A DNA stretch of 64,000 bases from Eutypella sp. D-1 (taxonomy: Eukaryota; Ascomycota; Sordariomycetes; Xylariales; Diatrypaceae): contig JAJTTP010000001.1 of the NCBI GenBank assembly GCA_023313575.1, forward strand, positions 186,001 to 250,000. Direction: 5' to 3'. Within the stretch, counting starts at the first letter, position 1. Each line of letters starts with the position of its first letter. Under the pieces are notes generated by a model. It was not told the origin of the DNA. It made no database searches and worked only from the letters and a program-made list of their open reading frames with translations. Made by a program: the position numbers and the translations under genes. Positions 10,860-22,574 of the stretch are shown one piece after another.

Positions 10860-13800
10860 ATGGAAACAGCAACGATGAGTTCAGGGCTAGGCACGAAGAA
10901 GCTACGCATCGGCGTTGATGTGGGCGGTACCAACACTGATGGCGTCATAATAGATCCCACGCGGGCCTCCGAGCCCGACAGGGGAATCGTCGCCTGGCAC
11001 AAGGCGCCGACCACCACGAACCCGAGCCTGGGAATTAACGATGCGATCACAACCATGTTTCAGGCCGCCAAGGTCAATCCTGACCAGGTAGCCAGCGTTA
11101 CGATAGGCACTACACACTTCGTGAACGCTGTTGTCGAGAGGGATGCCGCTCGTCTATCTAAGGTTGCCGTCCTGCGCCTGTGTGGGCCGTTTTCAAAGCA
11201 TGTCCCGCCGTGCGTTGACTGGCCAGATGACATGCGCGAGATCATCCTCGGCTACTACGCTCTCGTCAAGGGCGGGCTCGAGGTAGACGGTTTCCTGATC
11301 TCTGACATCGACCCGAAGGAGATCAGAGAGCAGTGCGCCGCGATTCGGCAGAACGGTATCCGGAGTGTGGTGATCAACGGTGTCTTTAGCCCCATTGATA
11401 CTATTGAGCGCCAGGAAGAGCGTGCCGCCGAGATCGTGCGCGCTGAGATCCCGGGCTGCGACGTCGTCTGCTCCAAGGACGTCGCGAACCTTGGATTTGT
11501 AGAACGCGAAAATGCGGCCATCCTCAACGCATCGATATTGGCGTTCGCGCGCAAAACAATCCGTTCCTTCCAGGAGCCCATCAGAAACCTTGGCCTGCAT
11601 TGTCCCGTCTTCATCACCCAGAACGATGGCACGATCCTGCCTGGCGAGGTGGCCGCAAGGCTGCCGATCCGCACGTTCTCGAGTGGTCCCACCAACAGTA
11701 TGCGCGGCGCCGCATTTCTGATGCAAAATCAGCTCGACGGTGATGTCATGGTCGTCGATATCGGCGGCACCACCACTGACGTCGGCCTTCTACTCGCTAA
11801 CGGGTTCCCACGGCAGCAGGCTGCCTACAGTGACCTGACTGGCGTGCGGATGAATTTCTCGTGCCCGGACATCAAGAGCATCGGTCTTGGCGGTGGTTCG
11901 ATAGTCCGTGACGGCGAGAATATGACCGTGGGACCGGATAGTGTCGGCTACAAACTGACTAAGGAATCAGTCGTCTTTGGCGGTAGAACGCTTACCACTA
12001 CTGATTGTACAGTGTTAGCGGACCCGGGAGTCGAGATAGGCAACCGGGACTTGGTGAAGGGGGCCCTGGATGAAGAGGCCCTCGCAAAGTACAAGGTCAT
12101 CGTCAAGCAAAAGATAGAGAAGGTCATCGACACGATGAAGACGTCTCCCGAAGATCTGCCCGTGCTGCTTGTAGGTGGCGGTGCCGTGATCGCGCCTGAT
12201 GAGCTGCAGGGCGCAAGTAAAGTGCTGAAGCCGCAGTGGTCTGGGGTTGCGAATGCCATCGGCGCGGCGACGGCCAGAGTGAGCGCCGTTATCGATACCG
12301 TCAAGTCGACCGAAAACAAGTCGACGAAAGAATGTCTAGACGAGATCGCGCAGGATGCGATCGAGCGGACCGTCGCGGCGGGCGCTTCTCGAGACTCTGT
12401 AAAGATCGCCGAGATGGATGCATTACCCCTACCTGTAAGTGTATCCTGCACATATATCGCAATTTTCGTTAGCCATAACTGACGTTGGGGGGCAGTATGT
12501 CGCGCACCAAACTCGTTTCATTATACGTGCGGCCGGAGACTTCGATTATTCGCGTACCGACCTTTCCGGGACTCTAACCGAGGAGACAGCCTCCGAGGCC
12601 CACACAGAGATGGATGAGTATGAGAAGGCTGGCCGCGATGCTACTTCGAAACCACAACGGGAGCCAAAGAAGGAGGTCGATATCGATGCCTACAAACCTA
12701 ATGTTAAGAATCGGGTATGGTACATCAACGAAACTGACCTAGACTGGATCGCGATCGGCTGCTATATCCTGGGCACCGGTGGTGGCGGCTCGCCGTATTC
12801 GTCCATGATCCGGTTGCGGGAGATGCTGCGGCGTGGCGCGGTGGTCCGCGTAGTGAACCCGCACGACCTCCCGGATGGAGCGGCAGTAGGTTGCGGTGGG
12901 GGCGTTGGCTCGCCGACCGTCGGAATTGAGAAGCTGGCCGGCGATCAGATGCTGGAAGCGCAGAAGGAGCTGTACAAGGTCTGTGGCCAGCCTGCAACGC
13001 ACATGATCGCGGTAGAGATCGGTGGCGGCAACGGCCTGCAGAGCATGATCATGGGAGCCAGCACAGAGATGGACCTGCCGGCCGTGGACGGCGACTGGAT
13101 GGGACGCGCATACCCTACCAAATGGCAGACGACACCCGTCGTTTTCAACGAACGCGAAGTCATCTGGGCGCCCGTCTCCATGGCAGACGGTAACGGCAAC
13201 GTCGTAATCATGCCTAAGGCAACGTCGGACCTACAGGTCGAGCGCATCCTGCGCGCCGCCCTTAGCCAGATGGGCTCATCGGTCGGCGCGGCAGACGCGC
13301 CCGTTACCGGAGCCGAGTGCAAGCGTTGGGTAGTGGAGCATACCATTTCGCAGTCGTGGAGGATTGGGCGGGCGGTCGCGCGGGCGCGCAGGGATAACCG
13401 CGTCGACAATGTCGCGGAGACGATCCTGGCGGAGTGCGGCGGGCCCGAGGCCGGTAGGGTGCTTTGGAAGGGTAAGGTCATCGGAGTCGAGCGGACACTG
13501 CGGGGCGGCTACGTGTACGGGGAGCTCATTATCGAGGGCGCGGACGTCGCGGACGACGGCGCGAAAGCGGCGCCAGGCGGCAATCGGGAGCAGCCGCAGT
13601 TCCGGGGCCTCATGAAGATCCCATTCAAGAATGAGAACATCGCGGCCATCAGGATCTCGCGATCCAAGGTGGACGGCAAGACGGTGGAGACGGATGAAGA
13701 GGTGCTGGGGCTGGTGCCGGACCTGATCTGCGTCATCGACGCGCAGAACGGGGAAGCCATCGGCACGCCCGAGTACCGGTACGGCCTCTTGGTGATCGTG

Positions 13801-13953
13801 CTCGGCATCACTGCCAGTGACCGCTGGACGTCGGAGAGGGGCATCGAGCTCGGCGGGCCGAAAAGCTTTGGGCTTGACCACCTCACGTATAAGCCCCTGG
13901 GCAAGTTTGTCAAGCCGACGAGTGTGATTGACGAGTTCGACGTTAGCGAATGA
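10860..13953 (+). CDS. Fused hydantoinase A / DUF917 protein
   Basis: Exons 10860-12434 and 12496-13953 (61-base GTAAGT...CAG intron, phase 0) give 1010 residues. The ATG at 10860 has a good context; an in-frame ATG at 10875 is an alternative. The N-terminal half is a hydantoinase/oxoprolinase-type ASKHA domain: GVDVGGTNTDGV at ~19-30, and VVDIGGTTTDVGLL near 298-311 for the second phosphate loop. The second half, from about residue 570, is a DUF917 domain with Gly-rich blocks (GTGGGGSP, GCGGGVGSP). DUF917 was later linked to S-methyl-thiohydantoin desulfurase. The two parts are separate neighbouring genes in many bacteria; here they form one polypeptide, joined by an acidic and basic linker near 545-570. 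Expected activity is ATP-dependent ring opening of a hydantoin- or oxoproline-like compound. Substrate unknown. Confidence 0.88.
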
Positions 13954-15631
13954 GCCTGGGTGATGGTGGCTGATAGTTAGGAGGGGATAGAATAGATGGG
14001 CAACGGTAACCTTGTCTCAGGCCGAGTATACATCCAATATAGATCTCGGCATAGCCATGCCTAGTATGCCGTGTAACTGCGCGGGGGGCGCGGGACTTCT
14101 TTTATATCCAGGTGATACAGTTTTCATGTCCATCAGGTCTATATGTGACTACTCACCAGTATCGCGTAAATAGAATCCCTTGCTATGGCATCTCAGCAGC
14201 GTTCATGGATTGCACGCATACCTAGAGTCGTCAAGACAAGTAATGACAAGACAAGTAATGACGATCACGGCTTCCCCTCACTCCAACTTCGAGTCTCCTT
14301 TTGCCTCTGCGATGCGGTAACATACGTATGCTGAAATGACCCTTGGTAATAACCTTTCCTATTTATATGTGACTACTCTTGAATACCTCTAGAGCTACTA
14401 TGTAGGTGTTATTTGCACCACCTTTTTGGCAGTATATGGTATTTGCCAGATTGACCGCATCCGGAGAATACTTGGGCGTTGATCTTCTGCCAGTCCGTTA
14501 GAAACCGTAGGCCCCGTCTCGTTCCCCTACGCATCCCCATTCCTCTCTTAAGAATGAAGGAATAATGATAGACTTGCATGCCTTCCGGACGAAAATTCTC
14601 ACATCTGAACCAGACGTATCCGATAGGTATACGGAGTACGGACCTACATAGGCTTGATAGGAAGTCTCCCACATAGGCTGACAGGTGCCTACCTAAGTAC
14701 TAGGTAGGTAGATAACCTGTGAGTCAATACATACAGGTAGGTACATAATATATCAATTAGCCGTTCCGGCCCCCCGTTAAGGTGAAGATGTGGCATGACT
14801 AATGCACTTGCATATAATACCGCAAGTGCCTACATACGATACCTAAGCAGCTGTTAGGTACCTAAAGATAATCGGCCTATTTACTTCGTTACTTATGCAT
14901 TGCACCTATCTCCCATACAGATAACAAGTACCCCACTCCGTAGGGCTAAGTATCTACCTCATATGGGGCAATGCACCACGGGAGACATCGCACCGGTAGA
15001 TACCTTTGGTAAATGTGAACGGGACCGGAAGGATCCAATCGGCTGGTTTGCTTAACTTCTACATCATCATTTACCTGCTGCAGAACGCTTCTTACACATG
15101 TCAAATGAGTTACCAAAGGAAAATAACCATCCTTACTTACCTATTAACTCCAACACGGCATCACGAAGAATTGATTCAGGGACAAACTAGCAATCTGAAC
15201 TTGCTTTGTAACGTAAACCTTTCCTACATCTCTCAAGCGTCGGGCTTAACTTGAGATTGGCCGAACCGTCCGACACACCCGAGTGGCAGACATCTGATCT
15301 GAGACCCCCCCCCCCCCCGATTGAGACCCCCGATTGGGACCCCTGATGATCACTAGAAGATTTTCTCATCTGCTCTCATCCTATCTTATTGTAGACCTTC
15401 ATTCCGGTCATTTCCCCACCAGACCCCCGACGGCCGTAGAGGGACAAGACATTAGAGCTCTAGTCCGGCAGTCAAGCAGTCAGGCAGTCTGGAGTTTGGA
15501 TCATTTTCGATAAGGAAAGACCCCTGCCACCCGGTCTTCCGAGTTTTCTAGAAGCCTACTTAAGTAGGTAGATTCATAAATGGTTAAGAAACCCAATAGT
15601 CCAATAGACCATCTCATCATTTCCCGCCACG
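13954..15631. other. Intergenic region with short repeats
   Basis: No gene is supported. It carries AGACAAGTAATGAC as a near-tandem pair at about 14236-14261, several TAGGTA/TACCTA repeats around 14690-14760 and 14840-14960, and a 15-base C run at 15305-15319 followed by imperfect repeats of GATTGAGACCCCC. The 3' UTR of the hydantoinase gene and the promoter of the Zn2Cys6 gene must lie at its two ends. Confidence 0.45.
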
Positions 15632-18218
15632 ATGGCTATGGCTCAAACCTCCGATCCGCCCAGCCTCTCCACTCAACCTTCCGCTCTTCCGCCGGCTGCC
15701 CCCACGACGCAGCCGCAGCGGAAGAAATTCGCGACCCCACCAGTCAAGATTGCTTGCCTATCCTGGTACGTAATGCGATGCCGTGTCTTTACTTTCAATA
15801 GACCATCTCAGTGTTTGCCTCAGTGTTTGCGGCTTTCCCGGCTGACATGATACGCGTAGCCGTGCTTCGAGAACCAGGTGTAATGGTGAACGTCCGTGCG
15901 CGAGTGTATGTTATTACTGATGTATCCCCCAAATCTCACCTAGTGTTGTCGTTTGAACCTCCCTAACTCTCCTAGTGTGTCACGAAAGGACGGGAATGCA
16001 TCTACAAGCCTTCGAGGCGGGGAGGACCTCGTATTAGGAAGAAGACCCGCCCGCTCTGTGACTATCAAGACATAGCTTCCACGTTGTCGGTTCGGGAGGA
16101 AGAGCTGCCCCAGAATCGTGAGCTTAAGTGATATATGTACATATTAACACCTTGTGCTGACCAGTTACAGCTCTTCCTATCGAAAATTACATAGACCCTG
16201 GCGCGGGTCTAAAATCGCTGGCAGATGTCTGGAAAGATAGCGATGCCATCTATGATGATCTGTTCAAGGACCCATTGGCGGATATAGACGTGAACATCAA
16301 AGCGCCCATGGTAAGGACATACGGAGGCAACAGTGATGCAATGTGAGTGGCGCTGTGTCACCATGCCATTTATGAGCTTAGCTGATACCATCTAGACGGA
16401 ACGCCTACTACCTCTGGATACACCCGTACTTCCCTATTCTGCCCGCACCGGAGCGCGCGCTGGCCGCAGAACAAGTAGTACCGCTTTTTGAGAATCAGAT
16501 CAATGAGCTCGAGGAGCCGCCATCTGCCGTCAGCCTTGCTATCTCGGCTATTCTAGCTCTTATCCCTTGCCCTGACGATGCCAACCCCCTTGATCCGGTC
16601 TCCGTTGCCTGGAGGCGTAAGTACTCGCAGTTCCTTGCCAAGTCTGCGTTGGAGAGCATAGAAAGCGAGAACGAGAGGCCAGAGTCTTCGATCGAGCCTT
16701 CCAAGGCCCTTAGCGATACCGATGAAGATGTTTCACGGGAAAGATTTCATCCAGATGTTCCAGTCGAGCTAGAGAGCATCATTGCTCTCGACGTGTTAAG
16801 TGTTTACGAATACGCGCAGCGTGGAAATTTGAAGAAGATGAGAACTAGAGCAGGCTCCGCCCTAGTCTCTGCAATGAGTCAATACCTCCATAAGCGGTGT
16901 GAAGTGGATGAAGAGAACACCGAGGCACGGCGACGGGTCTGGTGGATGACATATCTTTGCGTTTCGCAGGCATCCGTCCTTAGCAATACCGTAAGCCTCC
17001 GGCATTCCGGGACATGAGTCCCTGTAACTGACCTCGATAGGAACCCACTTTCGAAGTATTTGCCCCTAGCTTCACCGCGAAGTACCCAGTAATCCAAGGG
17101 GATCCAGAGGTACTTTCGAAAAGGCTTCTCTTTGTTGACTATTTGAGCTGACCCTCGTTAGGCTTGGTCGGTGTTCATACAGGGCCAGCAAGCCATTCTC
17201 GCTGCTACACAATTTGTCATCAAGCTCAATAAGGCTAGGAAAGAGGGAACCGGCATGAGCCAGATCTTCAATCGCATGCAGGAACTTGAACGCTTTATTG
17301 AGCCTCTGGTGGCGAAGTCCGAAACCTGGGTCTTGGATTGCCCCTTGACCCAGCCGGTGGATCGACAAGAAATCGTGGTGTCTCAAACACTGAAATGTTT
17401 AGCACGGATCAAGTTAAATAGGTAAGCCTGGCATATTCCAACAATAATGGCCGGTAAACGGCTCTGCTCACCGCGATAGTGCTCGCATCAAAATCCACCG
17501 TTACTGCGCATTCTTCGATATTGCACTCTTCACGGGAAGACACTGTGATCTCACCTCTGTGACGGATAAGTATGCTGACGGCCAATATCCTCAACAACTA
17601 CGGTCTTGTTGCACTTCGCTAAGTGCGACCCCGTCGCTTCACGCTAGTCAATCACCATCTGCGACATCCTCCTCGGCCTCGGATCATCCGACACCAAAGT
17701 CAGATAGCAGTCCCAGCCTCCAGCAACCAAACGGCCTCCAGTTCCCCTTCACTCGGCACGAGTCTGCGAAGATATGCCTGAAGTCCGCGCTTAGCATCGC
17801 CGAGTCCTTTGACCTCTTGCCGTACCCCAATCCCACTGGCCAATCAAGCGACAGCCCCTGTTATATCGGGCCGGGTTGTCCGTTGATCGCTCCCAGGACC
17901 ATGCCGACATTTGCATGCTGTGCGATGCAGAGCGCTTATGTTTTGCTCATGGTTAAAGAGCAGACGGAATCATTATATCCGCAGACGAGGGGAGATACAG
18001 GGCCACTGGTCGACAACATGCTCAGCCGTCTTCAGCAGGGCTTGTGGTCCATATGGAGCACACTCGTGAACTACAGCGCTGCGTTCGAGGCATTAAGTGG
18101 AATGCAAGGTGAGTTGGGCACTCTACCCTTCATGAATGGATGCTGAATAGTTCTCCAAGACCAAGTCCGGGATAAGATGAACCCCACGATAGCAGAGCCA
18201 CCCTCCTATCCAGTTTAA
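15632..18218 (+). CDS. Zn2Cys6 transcription factor with fungal regulatory domain
   Basis: Nine exons fit in phase: 15632-15765, 15860-15905, 15976-16117, 16171-16342, 16396-16990, 17041-17109, 17162-17421, 17480-18108, 18151-18218, giving 704 residues. The first three exons assemble one zinc cluster, C42-X2-C45-X6-C52-X5-C58-X2-C61-X6-C68, followed by a basic linker (SRRGGPRIRKK). This strongly supports those splice choices. The middle part has the fungal_trans-type start (RNAYYLWIHPYFPILP) and later a conserved ARIKIHRYCAFFDIALF block. This layout resembles xylanolytic-activator-like regulators, but the target genes cannot be told. It acts in the nucleus as a DNA-binding regulator, probably on CGG-type sites. 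It lies 1.7 kb downstream of the hydantoinase gene in the same orientation, so control of that pair is possible but unproven. Confidence 0.85.
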
Positions 18219-19828
18219 AATATGTACATCGTGTACACCTCTCCACTTCATGATCAAAACAGGCCTCGAGGTAATCAAGACATCCGCTCGTTTCTAGCGC
18301 TCTGATGTATGCGCAAAAAATATGACTGCGTGTGTTATTGTTGATGAACCAGAAATCTAGGGGATATACAATCTCAGATCCGGAAGATCTATTTGGCCAA
18401 AACGTACGTAGTCTTTATTATAACATCGTAAATACAGTCCACATCACCTCCAGTATTTGTCAAACATGGGGCTGGTGAATCTCATCGGTCGACAGTGTTA
18501 CTTTTGTTAGGTTGGAATGGAAGAATGGCTGCTTAGCTATCAAACTAAGCTAGCTAAGCGCATTGTTTTAAGACAATCCCATTCCGAAATCGAGACATAT
18601 TACATACGGGCCCTTGGCATCATGCAGTATAATGTTACTACTTCGCGTTCTTGGTTGCATTACAAATACCAACATCTACACAGCCAAAGACCGGACATGC
18701 ATATAATTCCTTGATCCTACACAAGTCCAGTGAAAAAATGATATGATGATGATACGAGGATAGACCGTGCTCATCGTCATCGGATATCGACGTAGCATCA
18801 TCGGAGAGCATGTGCGGGGGTAGGTCGGGGCTCTGGCACGGGCGGGTGACAGACGAGGTCTCCACAACATTAGAACTACCATCCTGATTAAGCCTACAAT
18901 GCAACCGCATGAGAGGACCGCTGTATGCTCATTGGCGGGGTCGTTATCAGTGCGCTCAATGCGCTCTTGCCTGATGTATGTGTTGTGTTTACTTCAACAC
19001 GGAAACCTCTGCGCTGGAATGGAAGAAACCAACCCCAGCAACTGCTGTACTATTACGAATGACTGTGACGCGTCACGGGGGACATCCCGTGTGATCATAG
19101 GTCGGTAATCATGAACCTTTTTCATTTCCTTAGCTGGACAGAAAGATCGGTGGTCTTGACCCGCGGTAGCCTCATGTAGAAGGACCCTGATGTTGCAGGT
19201 ATTCAGAGGTTAGAAGCGATCATAGTTGTAGGGCTGATAGCACATAATTATCGCTTTGGGGTAAGTAGACATGGGTAAGGGTAACGGTAGCAGGGAATAT
19301 GCAGGACACAGGAAAAAGCTTCGCCAAAACAGCAAGGCAAGGTAACCTTGAATTTCGTGCATGCATGTATGTGTACGTGCGCAGGGATGCCAAAAAAGTA
19401 TGGTATGAAATTCCACAAGACTTGCATTCCAGCATGCTACCTAACCCGACTAAATAAGTCAAAATAACTAACTGAGCTTGCCAACTGACTTTGGGACTTT
19501 CCTGCCAGGGATCATATGTGTCCTCGTGCTGGGACATGGCAGGAGGCGACACGATGATATGAAAAAAGAAAAATACGACCTCGTGGGCATAAGGTTGGAT
19601 GTCGAAGGAGGGTAGGCTATATAGTAGTTATATGGGTGGCTGCAGCTGCAGCGCTACCCTTTTATTCCAGCTCGCTGATCATCTCTTCTCTCCCTCACTG
19701 GCAAACGTAGCGTGGCTCTGTCTCAAGCTTCGATCATACATACGTGCTTCGATCTTTCCTTCATACTAAGTTGTCCAACTCAGAGAGAATCAACCATTCA
19801 GCACCTGGCAACCACACCGATAGCCACC
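18219..19828. promoter_or_regulatory. Intergenic region and promoter of the BIM1-like gene
   Basis: No gene is supported in 1.6 kb. Near the downstream end are a TATATAG element at 19618-19624, about 210 bases before the next ATG, and a CTGCAGCTGCAG palindrome near 19640. Scattered short open frames show no domain. The start of the next gene sits in a near-ideal context (AGCCACCATG). Confidence 0.4.
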
Positions 19829-20445
19829 ATGCTCGGAAACAGCATCCTCGCGACCATGGCCACGGCCCTCGTGGCCGTGCTCCCAGTCCGAGCAAGCTTC
19901 GATCTGAAGTCCCCGCAACCATTCGGGGCCGTGAATCCCGCGCGCGCGCAAGAGTGGCCCTGCGGCGGCCAGGACCTCGAGGAGCGGGCGCACGTCTTCG
20001 AGTGGCCGGTCCGGGGCGAGCGCGGTATCGACGTGACCTGGGAGACGCCGGATACGTCGTCGAGTTTCCGGTTGACCGCGCTGCTGCTCAACGCCACCGC
20101 CGACCCTACGTACGAGGACGGGCAGCGGACCCTGAATCTCTTGTACTCGACCAAGCCCGGCCCCTTCTGTCTCTCCGACCAACACGGTGTGCCGGAGTGG
20201 GTCGGTCTCGATGCCGTCTTACAGGTCCGGCAGTGGGTTGGAGTTTCTGATTACCTCTATTCCGTGAGTCCTCCTTCGTCAAGAACCCCCGCCCCTTGCC
20301 TGAACCAAGTGCGAGAAGCGGCGTAGTAGACTGGTTTGGAGCTGACACCTAGATATCAACTCAGTGCGCCGCCGTTAAGTTTGTGGATGCCGAGGCACCG
20401 GCCTCGGAGTGCAACTCTAACGTGGAAGTAACCTGGACCGCCTAA
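19829..20445 (+). CDS. Secreted BIM1-like (LPMO-related X325) protein
   Basis: Exons 19829-20263 and 20365-20445 give 171 residues. The first 22 form a signal peptide ending Val-Arg-Ala. The mature part shows the family pattern: an early Pro-Cys-Gly-Gly block, a beta-rich middle, PFCLSD followed by VPEWVG, VLQVRQWVG, then Tyr-Leu-Tyr-Ser-Cys-Ala-Ala-Val-Lys-Phe-Val. BIM1-like proteins resemble lytic polysaccharide monooxygenases but are linked to copper acquisition and are often GPI-anchored. The end here (VEVTWTA) has no clear GPI signal. The usual mature N-terminal His, one of the copper ligands, is replaced: the predicted mature start is Ser-Phe-Asp-Leu. A His lies nearby in Arg-Ala-His-Val-Phe. 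Copper binding is therefore doubtful. The intron is bounded by GTGAGT and TCAG. Confidence 0.75.
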
Positions 20446-21773
20446 AGAAGACGGCGAGACATTTTTGTCTTTTGGGGTGTACAGCACAATGCGTGCCCTT
20501 TCCCAAAGTCATTAAAGGGTATATATGGATTGTAGTAGTTGAGGGCTTTGGCGTTCCGGGTGCTTGCGGGGATGGAAGGGGGGGACGGTTTCTCATCGGT
20601 CTCGCGAACGGTATGTTGGGATGTAGCGGACTAGTAGCATAACTGCCATTTTATCACATATATTCAAATCATCTCTTAGCCGCGCCATGGCCTTGGAACT
20701 GAGATTTACGCAGGGAAGTGGTTAACCCTAAAGATGTTGGTCGAGCAAAGCTCATGAGAAGGTGTGAAGAATCATCGAGAACTTACATCATTGAGAACTC
20801 AAAGTTAGACGATCCGCCACCCGTACACGATGATTAAGCAGCCTCATCCTAACTGTCTCTATTTTACCTTGGCACATTGCATCACGATTCGAGTCGCGGA
20901 TAATGAAGTATTTCAAGATAAAAATTAAAGATTTCTACTATTGAGTCTCGTGCTTTATATATTACTAAGAGAGTTATGGCAGCATGGATTAAAAGGCGGC
21001 CAGCTATCGGCTCCGTGTATATTGATATGCAGTGTTGGCCGCGCGCCAACAGGAGATACCGCCCGGGTCCGCGGCGCATATAGAGGTTATAAAGGTTATG
21101 CGGTTGGTCTCATCGTCATTCAAACCATATAAAACCAATGGATGCTTGGGATGACGGTCATCGCAAAGATACCACCCGAATGTAGATGTCGGGGGTAGAG
21201 GTTATATAATCAGGCAACACATGCTTCGGAGTGGGGATGTCAAGGCCGACACCAAAGTCTCTGGGGATTCCATTAGGGAAGTCAAACGTACCTCTTACAC
21301 ATCCGGGTATGTATGGATGGCAGCAGACACGACGATCAGCTTCTAGAAGCATATAGACGGATTAGCCCCAAGAACACCATGACGTCAGTAAGTAATCGTG
21401 GACGGCAGAAGAAGAAGGGGGGTTTCCAGGGAAGATGTGTGTGTGTGTGTGTGTGTGTGTACAAGAATAAAAGGAACTATGTATGTATGTCCATCCCATC
21501 AATCAATCAATTCCCCCCATTGCCCACGTAACCTGTGTGCTGCTAACCGAACTATAAACTCGGAAAACCCCGACCCTACTCCCGACATTGTGCTAGGCAA
21601 TTCCGCCCCCGGCGCTCCCATGGTCTCGTAATCATTATGCGATAATCTGAACCTGTGTGCTATCTTAGGGGGGGCGGGTCCTTTGTTTTACTATCTACCG
21701 AGGATGTGGCTATGCCGTGCCGTTCTCTGCTCTGCGCTTCCGCAGCGGCCAAGTCATGGATTGCATGCACGAT
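20446..21773. other. Intergenic region with (GT)n microsatellite
   Basis: No gene is seen. A GT microsatellite occupies about 21436-21460, followed by a short GTAT and CAAT repeat stretch. The left end should contain the 3' UTR of the BIM1-like gene and the right end the 3' UTR of the convergent Gln-rich protein gene. Confidence 0.45.
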
Positions 21774-22574
21774 TCATAGTTCCATCTGAAAGTGCCCGTA
21801 CTGGTCTTCCATCGCCTGTTGTCGAGACGCCCAGTCATGTCCGTAGGCGGGATCTGTAGCCTGGCGGTAGTTCTGGCCGCCCACTGCCGTACCGAAGGGG
21901 AAGTAGACGTTCTTCGGCGTGAACATGGCCTCGTCGCGCTGTCCCTTGGCTGACTCCTCGTACTCGCGACGCGCGAGGAGCTCATACCCGGACTCCATGT
22001 AGGGCTCGACGTCGGCAGCGGTGGTCCATCGTCCGTCCTCGGTCTGGACAGGGGTCAGAGGGGTACCGTCTAGGCTCATCTGGGTGTTATGGCTCTGCTC
22101 GATCTCCCCCCACTGGCGCTGGTACCGGATCTGGGCTAGGAACTCCTCCTGCTCGACGGTGGTGTTGGTCAGTGCGACGGCCGGGTTCTCTTGTTGGTTT
22201 GCGGGAGGGCAGATGCGCCAGAGCTCGATCAGCCTCAGCTTCTGAGCATCGTCCGCAGTCTTGAAGAGTTCCATCTGGGACGCGGATAGCGCCGCGTGGT
22301 TGATCCCATGGAGGTTTAATATCAGCTCTGCGGACGGCTGCTGTGACTGCGGGGGCTCGGACGAACGCCTCTGCGGCTCTGAAGCGGCCTCGTTGGTCTC
22401 GCGAGCTATGTGCGCAGAGTGATGATAATGTTGTGTGATGGAATACGTTATAGGCTGCGACTCGGGCTCGGGCTGCCTCGGCTGCTCGACCGGCTGGGGG
22501 TTGAGCGTGAGGTTGCGTGCGAAGAGGGACACAAGCTCGTCGTTGGGTTGCATGTTCTGCTGGTTATGCATCAT
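21774..22574 (-). CDS. Gln-rich hypothetical protein
   Basis: A single coding exon of 266 residues begins MMHNQQNMQ and ends QMEL. The first third is Gln/Pro/Ser-rich and probably disordered. Residues ~95-130 (LNLHGINHAALSASQMELF and what follows) look like a short helical domain ending in Trp-Arg-Ile-Cys-Pro-Pro, and the C-terminal third is acidic and Tyr-rich. I do not recognise a named domain. The exon is preceded on the minus strand by a TTTTCAG acceptor-like signal right before the ATG, and a GTAGGT donor lies about 60 bases upstream, so a 5' UTR intron is likely. Function unknown. Confidence 0.7.
   Translation of the reverse strand: MMHNQQNMQPNDELVSLFARNLTLNPQPVEQPRQPEPESQPITYSITQHYHHSAHIARETNEAASEPQRRSSEPPQSQQPSAELILNLHGINHAALSASQMELFKTADDAQKLRLIELWRICPPANQQENPAVALTNTTVEQEEFLAQIRYQRQWGEIEQSHNTQMSLDGTPLTPVQTEDGRWTTAADVEPYMESGYELLARREYEESAKGQRDEAMFTPKNVYFPFGTAVGGQNYRQATDPAYGHDWASRQQAMEDQYGHFQMEL

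Noticed and set aside
13276..13881. Minus-strand open frame of 201 codons
   Set aside because: Antisense to the GC-rich DUF917 coding sequence, with no domain or splice logic.
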